Assembly: GCA_949825025.1 (NCBI GenBank)
Contig: OX463778.1
Location: forward strand, 43,254,646 to 43,318,645
DNA length: 64,000 bases
Direction of reading: 5' to 3'
Source: Siphlonurus alternatus
Lineage: Eukaryota > Arthropoda > Insecta > Ephemeroptera > Siphlonuridae
Below the pieces are notes generated by a model. That model worked only from the letters and a program-made list of their open reading frames with translations, did not search any database and was not told the DNA's origin. Position numbers and translations under genes: made by a program. This document shows, one piece after another, positions 51,861-62,640 of the stretch; position 1 is the stretch's first letter, and every line of letters begins with the position of its first letter.

Positions 51861-53160
51861 AATATTTTATGATTGAACGAGGTAACTATTTTATTTTTTT
51901 TTTGCTGATTGATTTATTTAAAAAATAAAATAAGAATATCGATGAAATAGCTAAATAACATGCAATACAACATTTTTGTGTCATATATATATTTTAAATA
52001 AAATATAAAATACATTGAAAATTCCTATCTCTAGAGGTAAGATGATTTTTTTTTTTTTACTTGCATTCTTATATATACACAATATACGAATAAATGCAAA
52101 TATTCCCCTGCCGATTTAAAGAATATAATCTTTTTAAAACAAGAACATACATCTCAGAAACTTTTTTTATACATATAAATTATTAAGTAATGACAAACAT
52201 TTAAAATATCATATCATAAAGAATAGCTGTAATTCTAAATGCTTTACATAATTAAAACATTTCTATAAAATATAAAATGTTCTTTATTACAAGACATTTT
52301 AGTTGTAAGAAAATACGTTGCAAGATTTTCGTTGCGTGAGGACTCCCGTGAGATCTCCCAAGTTCTGATTACGGTAAAAACACTCTCTTAATCCAGCACT
52401 TTTATTTCTACCATTAGCTTGAGCTTGCTTGAGACTCAAGGCGCAAAGTGTAAATAAAAAAATATCTTCTTGCAAGAATTTTCTTCTCTTGGTAGATTAT
52501 TGTTCAAGTGCTTCGCAGGTCTTTAGGGAGGCATACAAAATTATGTGCATTTCTTTAATCTGAGTAATTCAACTCCAACCTTTGCAGCAAGTCTGCATAA
52601 ACTTAATTTTAAAAGAAAAATTAATTAATTAGACTTAATTAAAGTATAACTGGTTAAATTGACTTTTTAAAAATATTTATATGTAGATCTTAATTTATTC
52701 ACTAAAAATATAATCAATATATAAGTATATTTAATTATGCTGCAGTATATATTTTTTATCCACATTATATTATACTTGATGATTAAAATGTGATTTTAAA
52801 TTGATTTATGTTCACACATAATATTATTTAATTGTTTACAGATGTTACAACACAATATTAGAAACAATATATACAAACCCTTTTTGCTGCAATATAAAGT
52901 TTATAAAATCTAGCTTAAAATACTACTTATTCTAATATTAAACCATAGTATATTATACCAAGAACAGAATATTACATAATACACAAAGTATAGCTACTAT
53001 ACCTTTATAAGCTACTGTTTTAGTTTATATATATATATAAATGTGTTTTGTATAAATATACAAGTAGAGAGAAATAACCTGCAAGGCAAGAGTTAAGTTA
53101 AAGCTTAGAATAGTGGTATAATATTAGAGTAAAGTTATACATAACATACACCTTACACAA
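51861..53160. other. AT-rich stretch
   Basis: Average-composition patch at 52320-52590; otherwise AT-rich. Nothing recognised. Confidence 0.55.
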
Positions 53161-53326
53161 TTACACACAAACACTCAAGCAAGCAAGTAAGCAAGCTAGC
53201 CTCGGTTTTCTCTTGTCTCATTACACCAAGCGCTTCATGAATAATGAGCAAATGCCTTATTTGCTGGCTCGCCCTTGGCAGCTATAGTGCTTACTGCATT
53301 CTCCTCTGAACACTAGGCAGCGCCGG

Positions 53327-53328
<2 letters not shown>
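53161..53328. other. Islet before a (CT)n tract
   Basis: Contains AAGCAAGCAAGTAAGCAAGC (short AAGC repeat) and GC-richer sequence leading into the microsatellite. Confidence 0.4.

Positions 53329-53410
<82 letters not shown>
53329..53410 (+). repeat. (CT)n microsatellite, 82 bp, followed by (CA)n
   Basis: Perfect CT run, then GCAG and a short CA run at 53415-53429. Confidence 0.98.
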
Positions 53411-53413
<3 letters not shown>

Positions 53414-53720
53414 GCACACACACACACACGAAGAGACGGTAATTAACTAACGCTAAGACACAGCAAAACAAGCAGCCGGCTTAGTGCCGCCTAATTAACC
53501 GATATAGCCAAGGCACCAAGAAGCAAGGCAAGCTCTATACATATACTATACAGTAACAACGTACCGTATATAGAGAGTAGGCAAGCAACAACTAATATAA
53601 CTATACAGTAAAACCTTAGAGGTAGGCTAAACTATTATAGACAAGTAGCAACTATAATACCTTTCACTAAAAGGATATAAACAAACCCAAGAAGAGTTTA
53701 AAACAAAGTGTTCCAGTAAT
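53411..53720. promoter_or_regulatory. Islet with ACGGTAATTA and TAATTAAC words
   Basis: ACGGTAATTA at 53436-53445 is the third copy of this 10-mer in the window. A second TAATTAACC site lies about 50 bp further (near 53491). Candidate homeodomain-type regulatory islet by inference. Confidence 0.3.
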
Positions 53721-54150
53721 ATAATTAGTAAAGGATGATGCTTGTGTATACAAGGTTAATGATCAAAGTAATAATAATACTAAACTTTGTAGTTAAATTT
53801 TAATTAATAAATAGTTATTAACATATAAATATAGAGTAAAAAATCATAATTTTATGAATATCAATGGATAAAAATATTAATGTCATTAATAATTTAGCTT
53901 CCATATTAAAATTTCTCGTGTCATTAATTCATTATGATTGTTCTGTACACATAACTTTACTAATTGTCATATTTGATGATCAGATGTTGAGAGTTGGTAT
54001 ATTAAAAATATAATTCAATTTTATTAAAAAACAAAAATGATAATACCTCAGTAAGAAATGATATAATGGACATAAATAAGTTAGAGCTCAGATAAGCAAA
54101 TTGGTTAATAAGTCTGCTTCTGAGAGTCTTAAGTTCACGACATAATATAA
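53721..54150. other. AT-rich non-coding stretch
   Basis: Nothing recognised. Confidence 0.6.
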
Positions 54151-54660
54151 TTAGTGTTCCCAAGAGATTCTATGAAGTTAATTGATGCTCGTTATGTGTT
54201 TAATGAGCGTGGTTCATTCTCGTTCAAACATATTATGAAATTTAACATTCGTAAAAGTTACAAGAACAAAAATAAGGTTACAGTATTATTCTCAAAAGTT
54301 GTTATTACAAACATATTCGTGCTTCATTTTACATCAGGAATATTACCATCAACCGGAGACTGGGAGTTCGTTCCACCCCACTTCTTCCTCCCCTCCCTTC
54401 GTCTGCCTACCAACACCACAGTGAACGCCGCAAAACCATAAAGGGAGTTTAGCAATTCGCTTATCCGACCGCGTAAGTTGAGAATAATTCTGACTATCTC
54501 GCATGCAAGCTTTCCTAACTTGCAGAATATACCATGGTCTCGTATTCTCACACCTTTTCGTGTCTCAGATACCTCCCACGTAAAATTATTACGGCCATTT
54601 CAATCCGATGCCTCATTTGTGGTCTCATATGATGAGAAATTGGTGGTGAATAACTAGAGT
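54151..54660. other. Average-composition segment
   Basis: A 95-codon plus-strand frame (54154-54441) and a 75-codon minus-strand frame (54324-54551) overlap. Neither has a recognisable domain. CCACCCCACTTCTTCCTCCC lies near 54372. Confidence 0.35.
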
Positions 54661-55066
54661 TTCAAATAGCATGTCATTATAATATCTCTTATTTTTCTTT
54701 ATAATGTATTCAGTAATTAAGTAAACAAATCTAAAATATTTATCATGAATAAATAAAAACACATTTATTATAAAAAGTAATTAAAAAATATTATTTTTTT
54801 ATTATTTTTTTATTTATTTAAAAAGAATGATATTATTATTTATTTTTATAATATTGTACAATTTTATTAAAAAAATGAATTTAATTATAATTAAAATAAC
54901 AAAAATGTAATATGTTTACATGAAATTGTGTACAAATATTATATTTTAATTATCAAGTGATTGACTGAAAATTTTATTTACTATTATTTCATTTTTTAAT
55001 TTTTTATATTATTTTAAGAAAAATTTAGTCGTATAAAATTAACTGTAAAAAAATTATATAGAATGC

Positions 55067-55104
<38 letters not shown>

Positions 55105-55204
55105 GGACCCTAATGGCATTTTCATTTTAATATTTATGTTTCATTTTTTTTTTTTTTCATATCTTCATTTATTTTCATTTTTTTTTTTTTAATTTAAAAA
55201 AAAA
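54661..55204. other. Very AT-rich stretch with T-runs
   Basis: Contains T31 (55070-55100) and further T-runs near 55146 and 55180. The run order could represent A-rich tails of minus-strand retroposons, but no body is recognised. Confidence 0.6.
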
Positions 55205-55515
55205 ATCGAGTTCCACAGTTCGAAGCAGTTAGTTAGAGGTGTTACTAAGGGTTTTGTAGCATCGTCATTCCTTTGGGTGGTTTATAATTGCTGCTACAGT
55301 ACGTCCATCCGGTGTCCAACGGTATGACCCCTGGTGACCGGAGCAAGAAGAGGACCCACGCTTGATGAGTGTTTGGGGGCACATTACGAGAATTGCACTC
55401 GAACAGCGCTGAGCACCGGACTGAGCCCACTTGCCACTCCACTTGAGGTCGTCTCTAATTTCAAACTCTGCCACTACAGTGATAGTAAAGCACGCACCAT
55501 CACCATAATACATAC
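55205..55515. other. Sharply bounded average-GC segment after an A-rich boundary
   Basis: Composition changes abruptly at about 55205 and again near 55515. Frames of 65-83 codons are open on both strands. Lying next to T-rich DNA, it could be a minus-strand retroposon copy, but no tRNA head, target duplication or protein family is recognised. Confidence 0.3.
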
Positions 55516-55800
55516 AAAAGTCTATAACTTATTCATTGTTAACACAATTAACATAAAAAAACGTATCTTAAATAAAAAGATTTAGATTGTTAATGCAATT
55601 AATTGCAAATAGAGATACTATATAACATAAAATATTGTTTGAATTGAAAAAATACTAATTAATTTTACTACAATCTTTCTTTTTTATTGCATTGTTTCAA
55701 TTTCTTTAATGATATAATTAATCTAAGAACTGCATAATAAAAAAATGCTTATTATGCAATACAACATAAAACACTTAGAAAATGCTCATAAAAATCACAA
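55516..55800. other. AT-rich spacer
   Basis: Nothing recognised. Confidence 0.6.
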
Positions 55801-56280
55801 CAGTATCCTTATAAGGTATACAAGCCACCCTGCTACATTACTAGCTGTAATGAACTCCTATACGATGACGCTACACCCCCCCCCCCCACCCTCTTCTATA
55901 CTCAACTTCTCGACGTAAAGAATAATAGCATAATAATGATTATTACCGTGCAGTGTTGTTAATCCCAGCCCTAGGAACGAGCTCCAAGGAAAGACGTTCA
56001 TGGAGCTGAATTCTTGGGAAGTTATCGTTGTGTGGAAAGTTCTCTCAGAGGTTGTTGGCAGGCTGGACTCGAGTGTAGCGCAGTATCGTGTAGATTGATC
56101 TGGGCCTTAAGTCATAGGTCGGAGGGAGGGGGTGGGGGAGGTTGCGTGCAGCCAGCCTCGCGCTCGCTCGGTCATTTCCTTCACAATTTACATACTGAGG
56201 TTAGCAGCCCGCTGATGCTGGCCTCTGTGCAGCGATTCACACGCACAACTTCTTTTAATACCTTCTAGCACGGTAAATAT
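55801..56280. other. GC islet with a G-quadruplex-type run
   Basis: Contains a C13 run (about 55876-55888) and GGAGGGAGGGGGTGGGGGAG starting at 56121, which fits a G-quadruplex pattern. The 84-codon plus-strand frame at 56014-56268 is Ser/Arg/Gly-rich and is not recognised. Confidence 0.4.
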
Positions 56281-58869
56281 TGGCAAATATTTGCACCATG
56301 TTTGTTATATTCATCGTCTTTTAATAATTAAGTTAATAGTTGTTGTTTTTTTATATCATTTAATTACTGTAAAATATTTTGTGATTGTATAATTTTGTTA
56401 CAGTAAACCAGAAACTGTTTTAAGAAAAATTGAAATTCCCCAATTTAACCTCTCTATTACATTATATAACTAAAATATTTAATTAAAAATTCACAACTGC
56501 CCTTTAGTCGTAAATGCCAACCAAAATGTCTCCTGTAATATATTTTTAATATAAAATAATTATCTTTTATAAGCCTTTAAACTTATTACAATTCCAATAT
56601 AATACAGGCCATAAAAACGCAACGTGTAGAAATTATCTAATGTAAAATAAGTTGTTAAATAGTTTTAATTTCTTTGCTTTAGTACATTTTATAACAAACT
56701 CATTGTGTTATTTCATTTTAAATATGAAATTTAATGTAAAATTATATTACTGTGGTATTAAAGATAAGAAAAAAAGTGGTAACTAAGGTAAAGTTAAAAT
56801 CCATGCAACAAAAAGTGTTGGGGAGAAGAAGTTTGTTGAATACATTCAGAGTTAATCCACGCAAATGCGGCGGGCGTTTGCTGTTGAACAGGAGTCTGTT
56901 TTACTGCATTAATCCCCAGCATTCTGCTCAGTCACAAGTTAGCATGAGGCCACAGAAAGGCCAAATTATCATAGGCTTTACACCACCACCTTCATAATTT
57001 GCAATTCTGTTTCTGCGAGACACATCTATAAGCTTAAACTTGCAGAATAATATGCATACAGAATTTAGCCTGGACAGAATACAACACTTGCTTTCAAATT
57101 AGACTGTTTTACCTTAAGGTATAGTGTTAGAGTCTTTGATATTTTACTGTAGCTGAAACAAATAGTAGATTGGACACTTCCTATATAAATGCTTCAATTA
57201 CAACATCGTAAACTGAGATATATGCGTCAAATGTACTTGTATTAATTGTCATTTTTTCTATATTATTATATTAATCAATCTATTAATTTGTTTCTACACT
57301 CCTAAAGCATAGCAACAATCTAATTTAATAAATATATGCATGTGTGATTACCTAAAATCTAAAACTAATTGCAAACTTTATTTTGTAAATAAATTTGTAG
57401 TTATGTTTTAAAAGAATTAAATATTGCATATATATATGATTTGCAATTACAAAATTGGCAAACAAAAATAAATAAATAAATTGACTTTTTTTTTAAATTG
57501 AAAGTGCTTTCTGCAGTTTCATTGCTAAAATCAACACCTACCTTTTTTCAATTTCCAATAATATAGACACAATGTTATATTATAGGAGAATTCTGAGGTA
57601 AAGCAAAATTTTAAATTTAATTTTTCTTAAGCTAATGAGAATTAAATTGAAAGTTTAAAATTATAAAGTTACATGACAATCCTATTATCCGACAGCAGAA
57701 AATTACTAGATAGAAAGAACAAGGTAAACCACACATATATAGGTATTCAAATCCTTACCATTAGATATGTTACAAATTTAGCTGTGATTGAAGTGATAAG
57801 AAATCGAATAACGTCAGGAGAGTTGAAGTAAACTCGCATTGAAATTTCCCCCCTCTATAATATAAAATCATGCAAACGCTCATCTCGTTACAGTAATGAT
57901 CAAATTATTGAGATAAATCCTTAAAATATTTAAAATTTAGATTAATCAAGAACGCATTTACATTTTTAAGAACATTTTCTTTTATACTTATTTGCTTTCT
58001 TACTGTGACAAATTGAAGATATTGTAATTTAATTTAAATATAATTAATCATAATAAGAAAAAATGTCAATATTATTGATTAATTATTATATTTTTTTACG
58101 TTGAAAATTTGAGCAAGGCTTCCCGCAAAGAGCATCCCTCGTTATCTTTTCTAGATGCAAAACGAATAACACCTGTGCTGTCTCCCAAATCAATCAACGG
58201 ACTTGACAATTATCTCCGTTGCTTCATCAAAATAATGAGGCTTGCATCATCACACGTGATTATCTCCAAGAGTGCTCGATATGTCATTGTCTCCAAACCA
58301 AATCAAGAACAAATTTTAAATAATTATATGCGAATACATCATCATCATTATAAATAGAATTTTGATTGGATTTTCATCATAATCAATATTCAATTTAAAA
58401 AAGTCGTTCTTTTTTTAAATCAAGAACATCTACATAAGATTTTTTTTTTTTAATTAAAGTAAATAAATTAAAAACACCATTATTTTGATTATAAATCTTT
58501 TAAATATTTTTTGTCCATATATTTTTACGTATTTAATTAAAAAAAAAGAGGAACCTTCACAAAATATTATTAAAAACAGAACATTTGGATTTTAATGTAA
58601 TAACTTTCAAAATTAATTTATGCAAAATATCACAATGAAAATTGGAAAAAGATGAAGTGCATCAACTAAAATACATTTCATAATTATGTAATTAATATTA
58701 TGATGAGACTCAAATTTTTACAATCATGTTCACATTAACAGCTATGCTATCAAAATTTATATAGAATCAAAATTTCAGATACGGAGGGATCTTAAATATA
58801 ATAATTAATTGTGTTTCCATGCAAATGGAATGTATAATAATTTATAAAATTTATATGCAAGTGTACGCA
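56281..58869. other. Long AT-rich stretch
   Basis: Average-composition patches at 56800-57000 and 58110-58300 hold frames of about 80 codons (56752-56997 and 58109-58357) without recognisable domains. A perfect 12-bp palindrome TACCTTAAGGTA lies near 57110. No element ends found. Confidence 0.5.
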
Positions 58870-59197
58870 TTAAGGGTGCAAGGCCACCTAAGGCCACGGG
58901 GTAGACAGCGCCATCTGTTGACAAATTGGTTTTTATTTTCTTACTGGCAGAGTTTTTAGAGTATCGACTTGAAACTGAATTAAGGTATAGACATTAACAC
59001 TTTTGATACGCAGTAAAAATTGGTTTCATCTACGACAATGATATTTTTACTGCGTATCAAAAGTGTCAATGTCCATACCTTAATTCAGTTTCAAGTCGAT
59101 ACTCTAAAAACTCTGCCCGTAAGAGATTAAAAACCAATTTGTTAAAAGATGGCGCTGTCTACCCCGTGCATGGCCTTAGGTGGCCTTGCACCCTTAA
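58870..59197. mobile_element. Foldback MITE flanked by TTAA with CTCF-like cores in both arms, 328 bp
   Basis: TTAA stands at both ends (58870-58873 and 59194-59197), followed by GGGTGCAAGGCCACCTAAGG and its inverted copy. The left arm (58874-59020) and right arm (59043-59193) match closely, for example AATTCAGTTTCAAGTCGATA. Both arms contain AGATGGCGCTG or its inverted, slightly diverged copy (58906-58917 and 59148-59158). The GGG start after TTAA and the TTAA duplication suggest a piggyBac-type non-autonomous element. No coding capacity. Confidence 0.88.
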
Positions 59198-59435
59198 TAG
59201 CAATATATTATGTAGATTTATACACAATAACATGTATGATAATCATAATATATTGGGTAAAAAAATTAAATACTTATCAGTAAAATTTTATTAATGGAAA
59301 AATTACAACAAAAATCAGAGAACAATGTTCTATATCTGTATATTGCAAAGGAAGATCGAATGCAGATGATTGAAAGAAAGAGCGAGAATAGTACATGGTA
59401 CCGTACGAGAGTATATTCATGCAGATAGCAGTTTG
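59198..59435. other. AT-rich spacer between two mobile elements
   Basis: Nothing recognised. Confidence 0.5.
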
Positions 59436-59447
59436 AAAAATAACAGG

Positions 59448-59679
59448 GATCGGATGCGGATGCGGATGCAGATGCAAGATGCACACGGGTGCGCAAAAAT
59501 GGGCTTGCATCCGCATCCGTGCATCCCAGTTGCACAGGGGAAAATGAATGCATCCGGATGCGCATCCCAGATGCACGGGAAAAAATGAATGCATCCGGAT
59601 GCGCATCCCAGATGCATGAAAAATAAATTTGCATCCGGATGCGCATCCCAGATGCATGAAAAATAAATTTGCATCCATT
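59448..59679. repeat. Subterminal repeat array A of the hAT element
   Basis: Starts with GATGCGGATGC-type 6-bp steps, then about 40-bp units beginning GCATCCGGATGCGCATCC at 59550, 59591 and 59631. Each unit holds the perfect palindrome GGATGCGCATCC (59556-59567, 59597-59608, 59637-59648). hAT transposases bind clustered subterminal repeats, so this may be a binding array. Confidence 0.9.
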
Positions 59680-59820
59680 TAACACTTTTTTTTTCTCTTT
59701 TTTTTATCAGGTTTTTAGCTAATGGACTCTAAATAAATCTTTAACACGAGGCATTTTTTTAACATTTATTTGCCACTTGTCGTTTAAAATTGCAAGAAAC
59801 AAAGTGTATTATAAAAACCA
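59680..59820. other. Unique AT-rich core of the hAT element
   Basis: About 140 bp of AT-rich sequence separating the two arrays. It contains a pyrimidine tract ending in CAG (near 59708) but no coding frame. Confidence 0.6.
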
Positions 59821-60080
59821 AAGATCGGATGCGGATGCAGATGCAAGATGCACACGGATGCGGAAAAATGGGCTTGCATCCGCATCCGTGCATCCCAGAT
59901 GCACGGGAAAAAATTAATGCATCCGGATGCGCATCCCAGATGCATGGAAAATAAATTTGCATCCGGATGCGCATCCCAGATGCATGGAAAATAAATTTGC
60001 ATCCGGATGCGCATCCATGGATGCACGAAAAATTAATTTGCATCCGGATGCGCATCTCGGATGCACGAAAAAAACACGCG
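59821..60080. repeat. Subterminal repeat array B of the hAT element
   Basis: Repeats the order of array A from GATCGGATGCGG onward in the same orientation, then gives about 40-bp units at 59919, 59959, 59999 and 60040. GGATGCGCATCC is perfect in the first three (59925, 59965, 60005) and has one change in the fourth. Array B therefore looks like an internal direct duplication of array A rather than an inverted arm. Confidence 0.9.
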
Positions 60081-60101
60081 CATCCGGTCCCTGAAAAATA
60101 A

Positions 60102-60350
60102 TAATGAACCTGATGACTATTGTCACAATGAAAAGTGTAACATTCTTTTTTATATTCAAATCATATAATATATTTTAATTTTATTATCTTAATTAACTCT
60201 AAAGCTACCTGTTTATTACATAATATAAATTATAAAATAAACAAAAAAGTTATGACATTAATATATAAAATTTATATGAAACACTTAAAAAAAATATAAT
60301 ATATAGGCATACATTATGATTTTTGTAAGATACAGTTAAAATTTCCCCAT
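60102..60350. other. AT-rich spacer
   Basis: Nothing recognised. Confidence 0.6.
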
Positions 60351-60600
60351 GCTAAGGGAGTAAAAGTGGAAAAGTGACGTGCGATTCCTATGCGATGCCC
60401 CCTAGCTCGACTGCAGTTAGGGTGCGATGGCTATCAGGCCACTGGTATCAATGTCTCTCACTCTGCTGGCCGCACGCGACCGTCGCCTCCACCCAAACGT
60501 CACCCTGCACCGGCGGTGGCAAAACTACGCACCCAGCGCAAATTGAAAATTCAAACGTCCCTTTCTCACGCTTTAATAAGTTTCGTATCGATGAAAAAGT
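60351..60600. promoter_or_regulatory. GC islet with a CTCF-like core
   Basis: GCCCCCTAG at about 60397-60405 (complement CTAGGGGGC) matches the centre of the CTCF consensus well. The islet is GC-rich with CACCGGCGGTGGC near 60509. Two overlapping plus-strand frames (76 and 79 codons) have no recognised domain. Confidence 0.35.
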
Positions 60601-61190
60601 GTAAATTTTTCTTTCAAATAACCTTTTAGTATAAAATATATAGCGAGTCTTAAATGGAAAAAAAATTAATAGGATTTTTGAGATGGGAAAATATTGATAA
60701 TATCTTGTTTTATTAAGTGATAAGATCTACAAGAATACAATCATACGCAACGTTAAATGAAATAAATAAATTTAAAATTTAAAAAAATAAATGGAAACTT
60801 ATCGATCTATGTTTTTAGAAAAAAAAGGCGTATTTATAGTATAGAAATACATGTAGAGCTAGCAATTCATAAAAAGCCACAAATACAATTTTTGGAGTAT
60901 AATAATCGATTTGCTTTTTTAATTCAAAATTGTGTTGTTGGATATATAAAAATTATAATTATTTTATTTAGTTGTTTATAAATTACTGTATCAACAAATT
61001 TAGGGTACAAATGCATGTATCATGATATTTATAATTTATAATTAATTATTACAAAATACCATAGTTGTATGTATAATATTAATTGCTCTCCCCTCCCTCT
61101 CAATCAGTTAAGACCATATATAAAGTTAAATTCTAACATATTTATAAAGGTCTATAACATTTGTAATAAAATTTCATTTAATATCATAGT
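60601..61190. other. AT-rich non-coding stretch
   Basis: Nothing recognised. Confidence 0.6.
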
Positions 61191-61605
61191 GGCACTGTTA
61201 TATTATACGTAACATAGCTGCTGCCTGCTAGTGTTTTATTGCAAAAATGTCTCGACTTGGAGAACAAAGTTGCGGGGGAAAGGTAGCAGGGGGTCGAGGG
61301 CCAGGAATTTAAATAAACGCGCTGGCTGCTACTGCCTCGGGCAATCATACACACGTAACAGCAAGGCAATATAGGCTCAAATTAAAATGCTACCGCCTCC
61401 CGCTGATGATAATAATATTAAAACGGAACTTCCTGACGATGTAAAAGAACCGAGGAGTAGGGGTGAGTAGTAGAAGGGGGAGTAGTTAATTCTTGGTTTA
61501 ATTAACGAAATTAATTCACAGGAAGAGAAGCTGTGAGAAGCAGTTTCCGATAAACGCCCGCAAGGCAAAGAAATGAACTCTGAAGCTAGCAGCCATAACA
61601 ATGTT
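61191..61605. other. GC islet
   Basis: Less AT-rich, with GGGGGAAAGGTAGCAGGGGG near 61274 and purine-rich sequence. Minus-strand frames of 61 and 74 codons are Ser/Leu-rich with no domain. Confidence 0.35.
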
Positions 61606-62295
61606 ATATATTATAGCATGTTATTATTATATTATAACATGAATTATTTCTTTTCACGTTGGGGAAAAAATTACATTTTATTTTTTATTAGTCATATTGA
61701 TCAATTTTTATATATAAATAATCCTATATTATAATAAAATGTCAGCTCCATTGATTATCATTATTAAAATCATAAAATTTACAATTACTTGTCAATAACA
61801 ATATTGACACATTTTAATTTTTTTGGAAGACTTAAGCTTGTTAACGATGTAAAGTTAACATCATCATATTGACACCTATACATACCTGTGAAAATAACAT
61901 TTTAAACTAAAATAATAATTAATTGGACGACTAAAAGGTTTTTATATTATTTTAGCTTATGAAAAAATAGCTTTATGAAAGGTTATAGGGTGATCTCATA
62001 ATCAGAAAATATATTTTAGAAAATGATCCAGCAATTTTGCTGTTTGAATTTTTCTTGGCTATCTAGCTCCTGTATCTTCGGTGAAATCAATAATTATTTA
62101 ACAAAGGAAATTAATAAAATTCTAATTTTCAGTTTATTTGATTTTTATAATTTTGTTTTACTTGTATTACATTGGAAAAAAGGTAAAGAGGAGAAAAAAA
62201 TATAGCAATAGATATGGAAAAAATATATATAGGCTTACACCATCTTATAACATGCACTCTCTCTCTCAAAAGCAAATTTCAATATATATAATATA
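61606..62295. other. AT-rich non-coding stretch
   Basis: Nothing recognised; short frame 62023-62205 is judged to be chance. Confidence 0.6.
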
Positions 62296-62640
62296 GTATT
62301 ATAGAACAACAGAGATGGTTTCTCGGAGCATTAATTGGAGCAAGAGGTCCGGTCCAATTGGCTCCAAAAGGAGGGAGTTAAAACATAAAATCCCCCTCCC
62401 CCTCCAATAATTAATGAATTGTTTTTTAGGTTAAACCATCCTCCCTAAAATTGGTCACGGGTAAAAATACGTGGGGTATGGGGGTGGGTTCCAACGATAA
62501 TTAATATATTGGGTGGGTCCACCTTTTATACTTTTCCCCTCACCTTGACCCCAACCGATACATTATGTATGATGCATAGTATCTGTAAGAAACCCTCTCC
62601 GTTTTGTTTTCTCTAGCTCGCCTGACTTCGCCTCTATATA
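62296..62640. other. Average-composition segment with C- and G-runs
   Basis: Contains CCCCCTCCCCCTCC near 62392 and GTGGGGTATGGGGGTGGGT near 62471, the latter a possible G-quadruplex. No gene. Confidence 0.4.

Larger units (their letters stand above)
59444..60093. mobile_element. Non-autonomous hAT-type element with 8-bp target duplication, 650 bp
   Basis: The left end reads CAGGGATCGGATGCG and the right end is its inverted copy CAGGGACCGGATGCG (one mismatch). CAGGG starts are typical of hAT transposons. The flanking 8 bases AAAAATAA (59436-59443) are exactly repeated after the element (60094-60101), as expected for hAT insertion. The interior carries two arrays of about 40-bp repeats and no transposase. 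Minus-strand frames of 80-139 codons in the arrays read only as repeats of His/Ala/Cys/Arg-rich peptide and are not genes. It would depend on a hAT transposase encoded elsewhere. Confidence 0.92.

Noticed and set aside
57109..57121. Palindrome TACCTTAAGGTA, similar to the TTAAGGTAG end of the foldback at 28127
   Set aside because: No arm sequence follows, so it is not an element end or recognisable empty site.
60110..60135. CTGATGA...GAAA resembles a hammerhead ribozyme core
   Set aside because: The helix II closing pair does not fit and stems I and III are absent.
59266..60159. Several minus-strand frames of 80-139 codons with repeated His/Ala/Cys/Arg-rich peptides
   Set aside because: They are open in more than one phase because they read the 40-bp repeats of the hAT element, which is non-coding.
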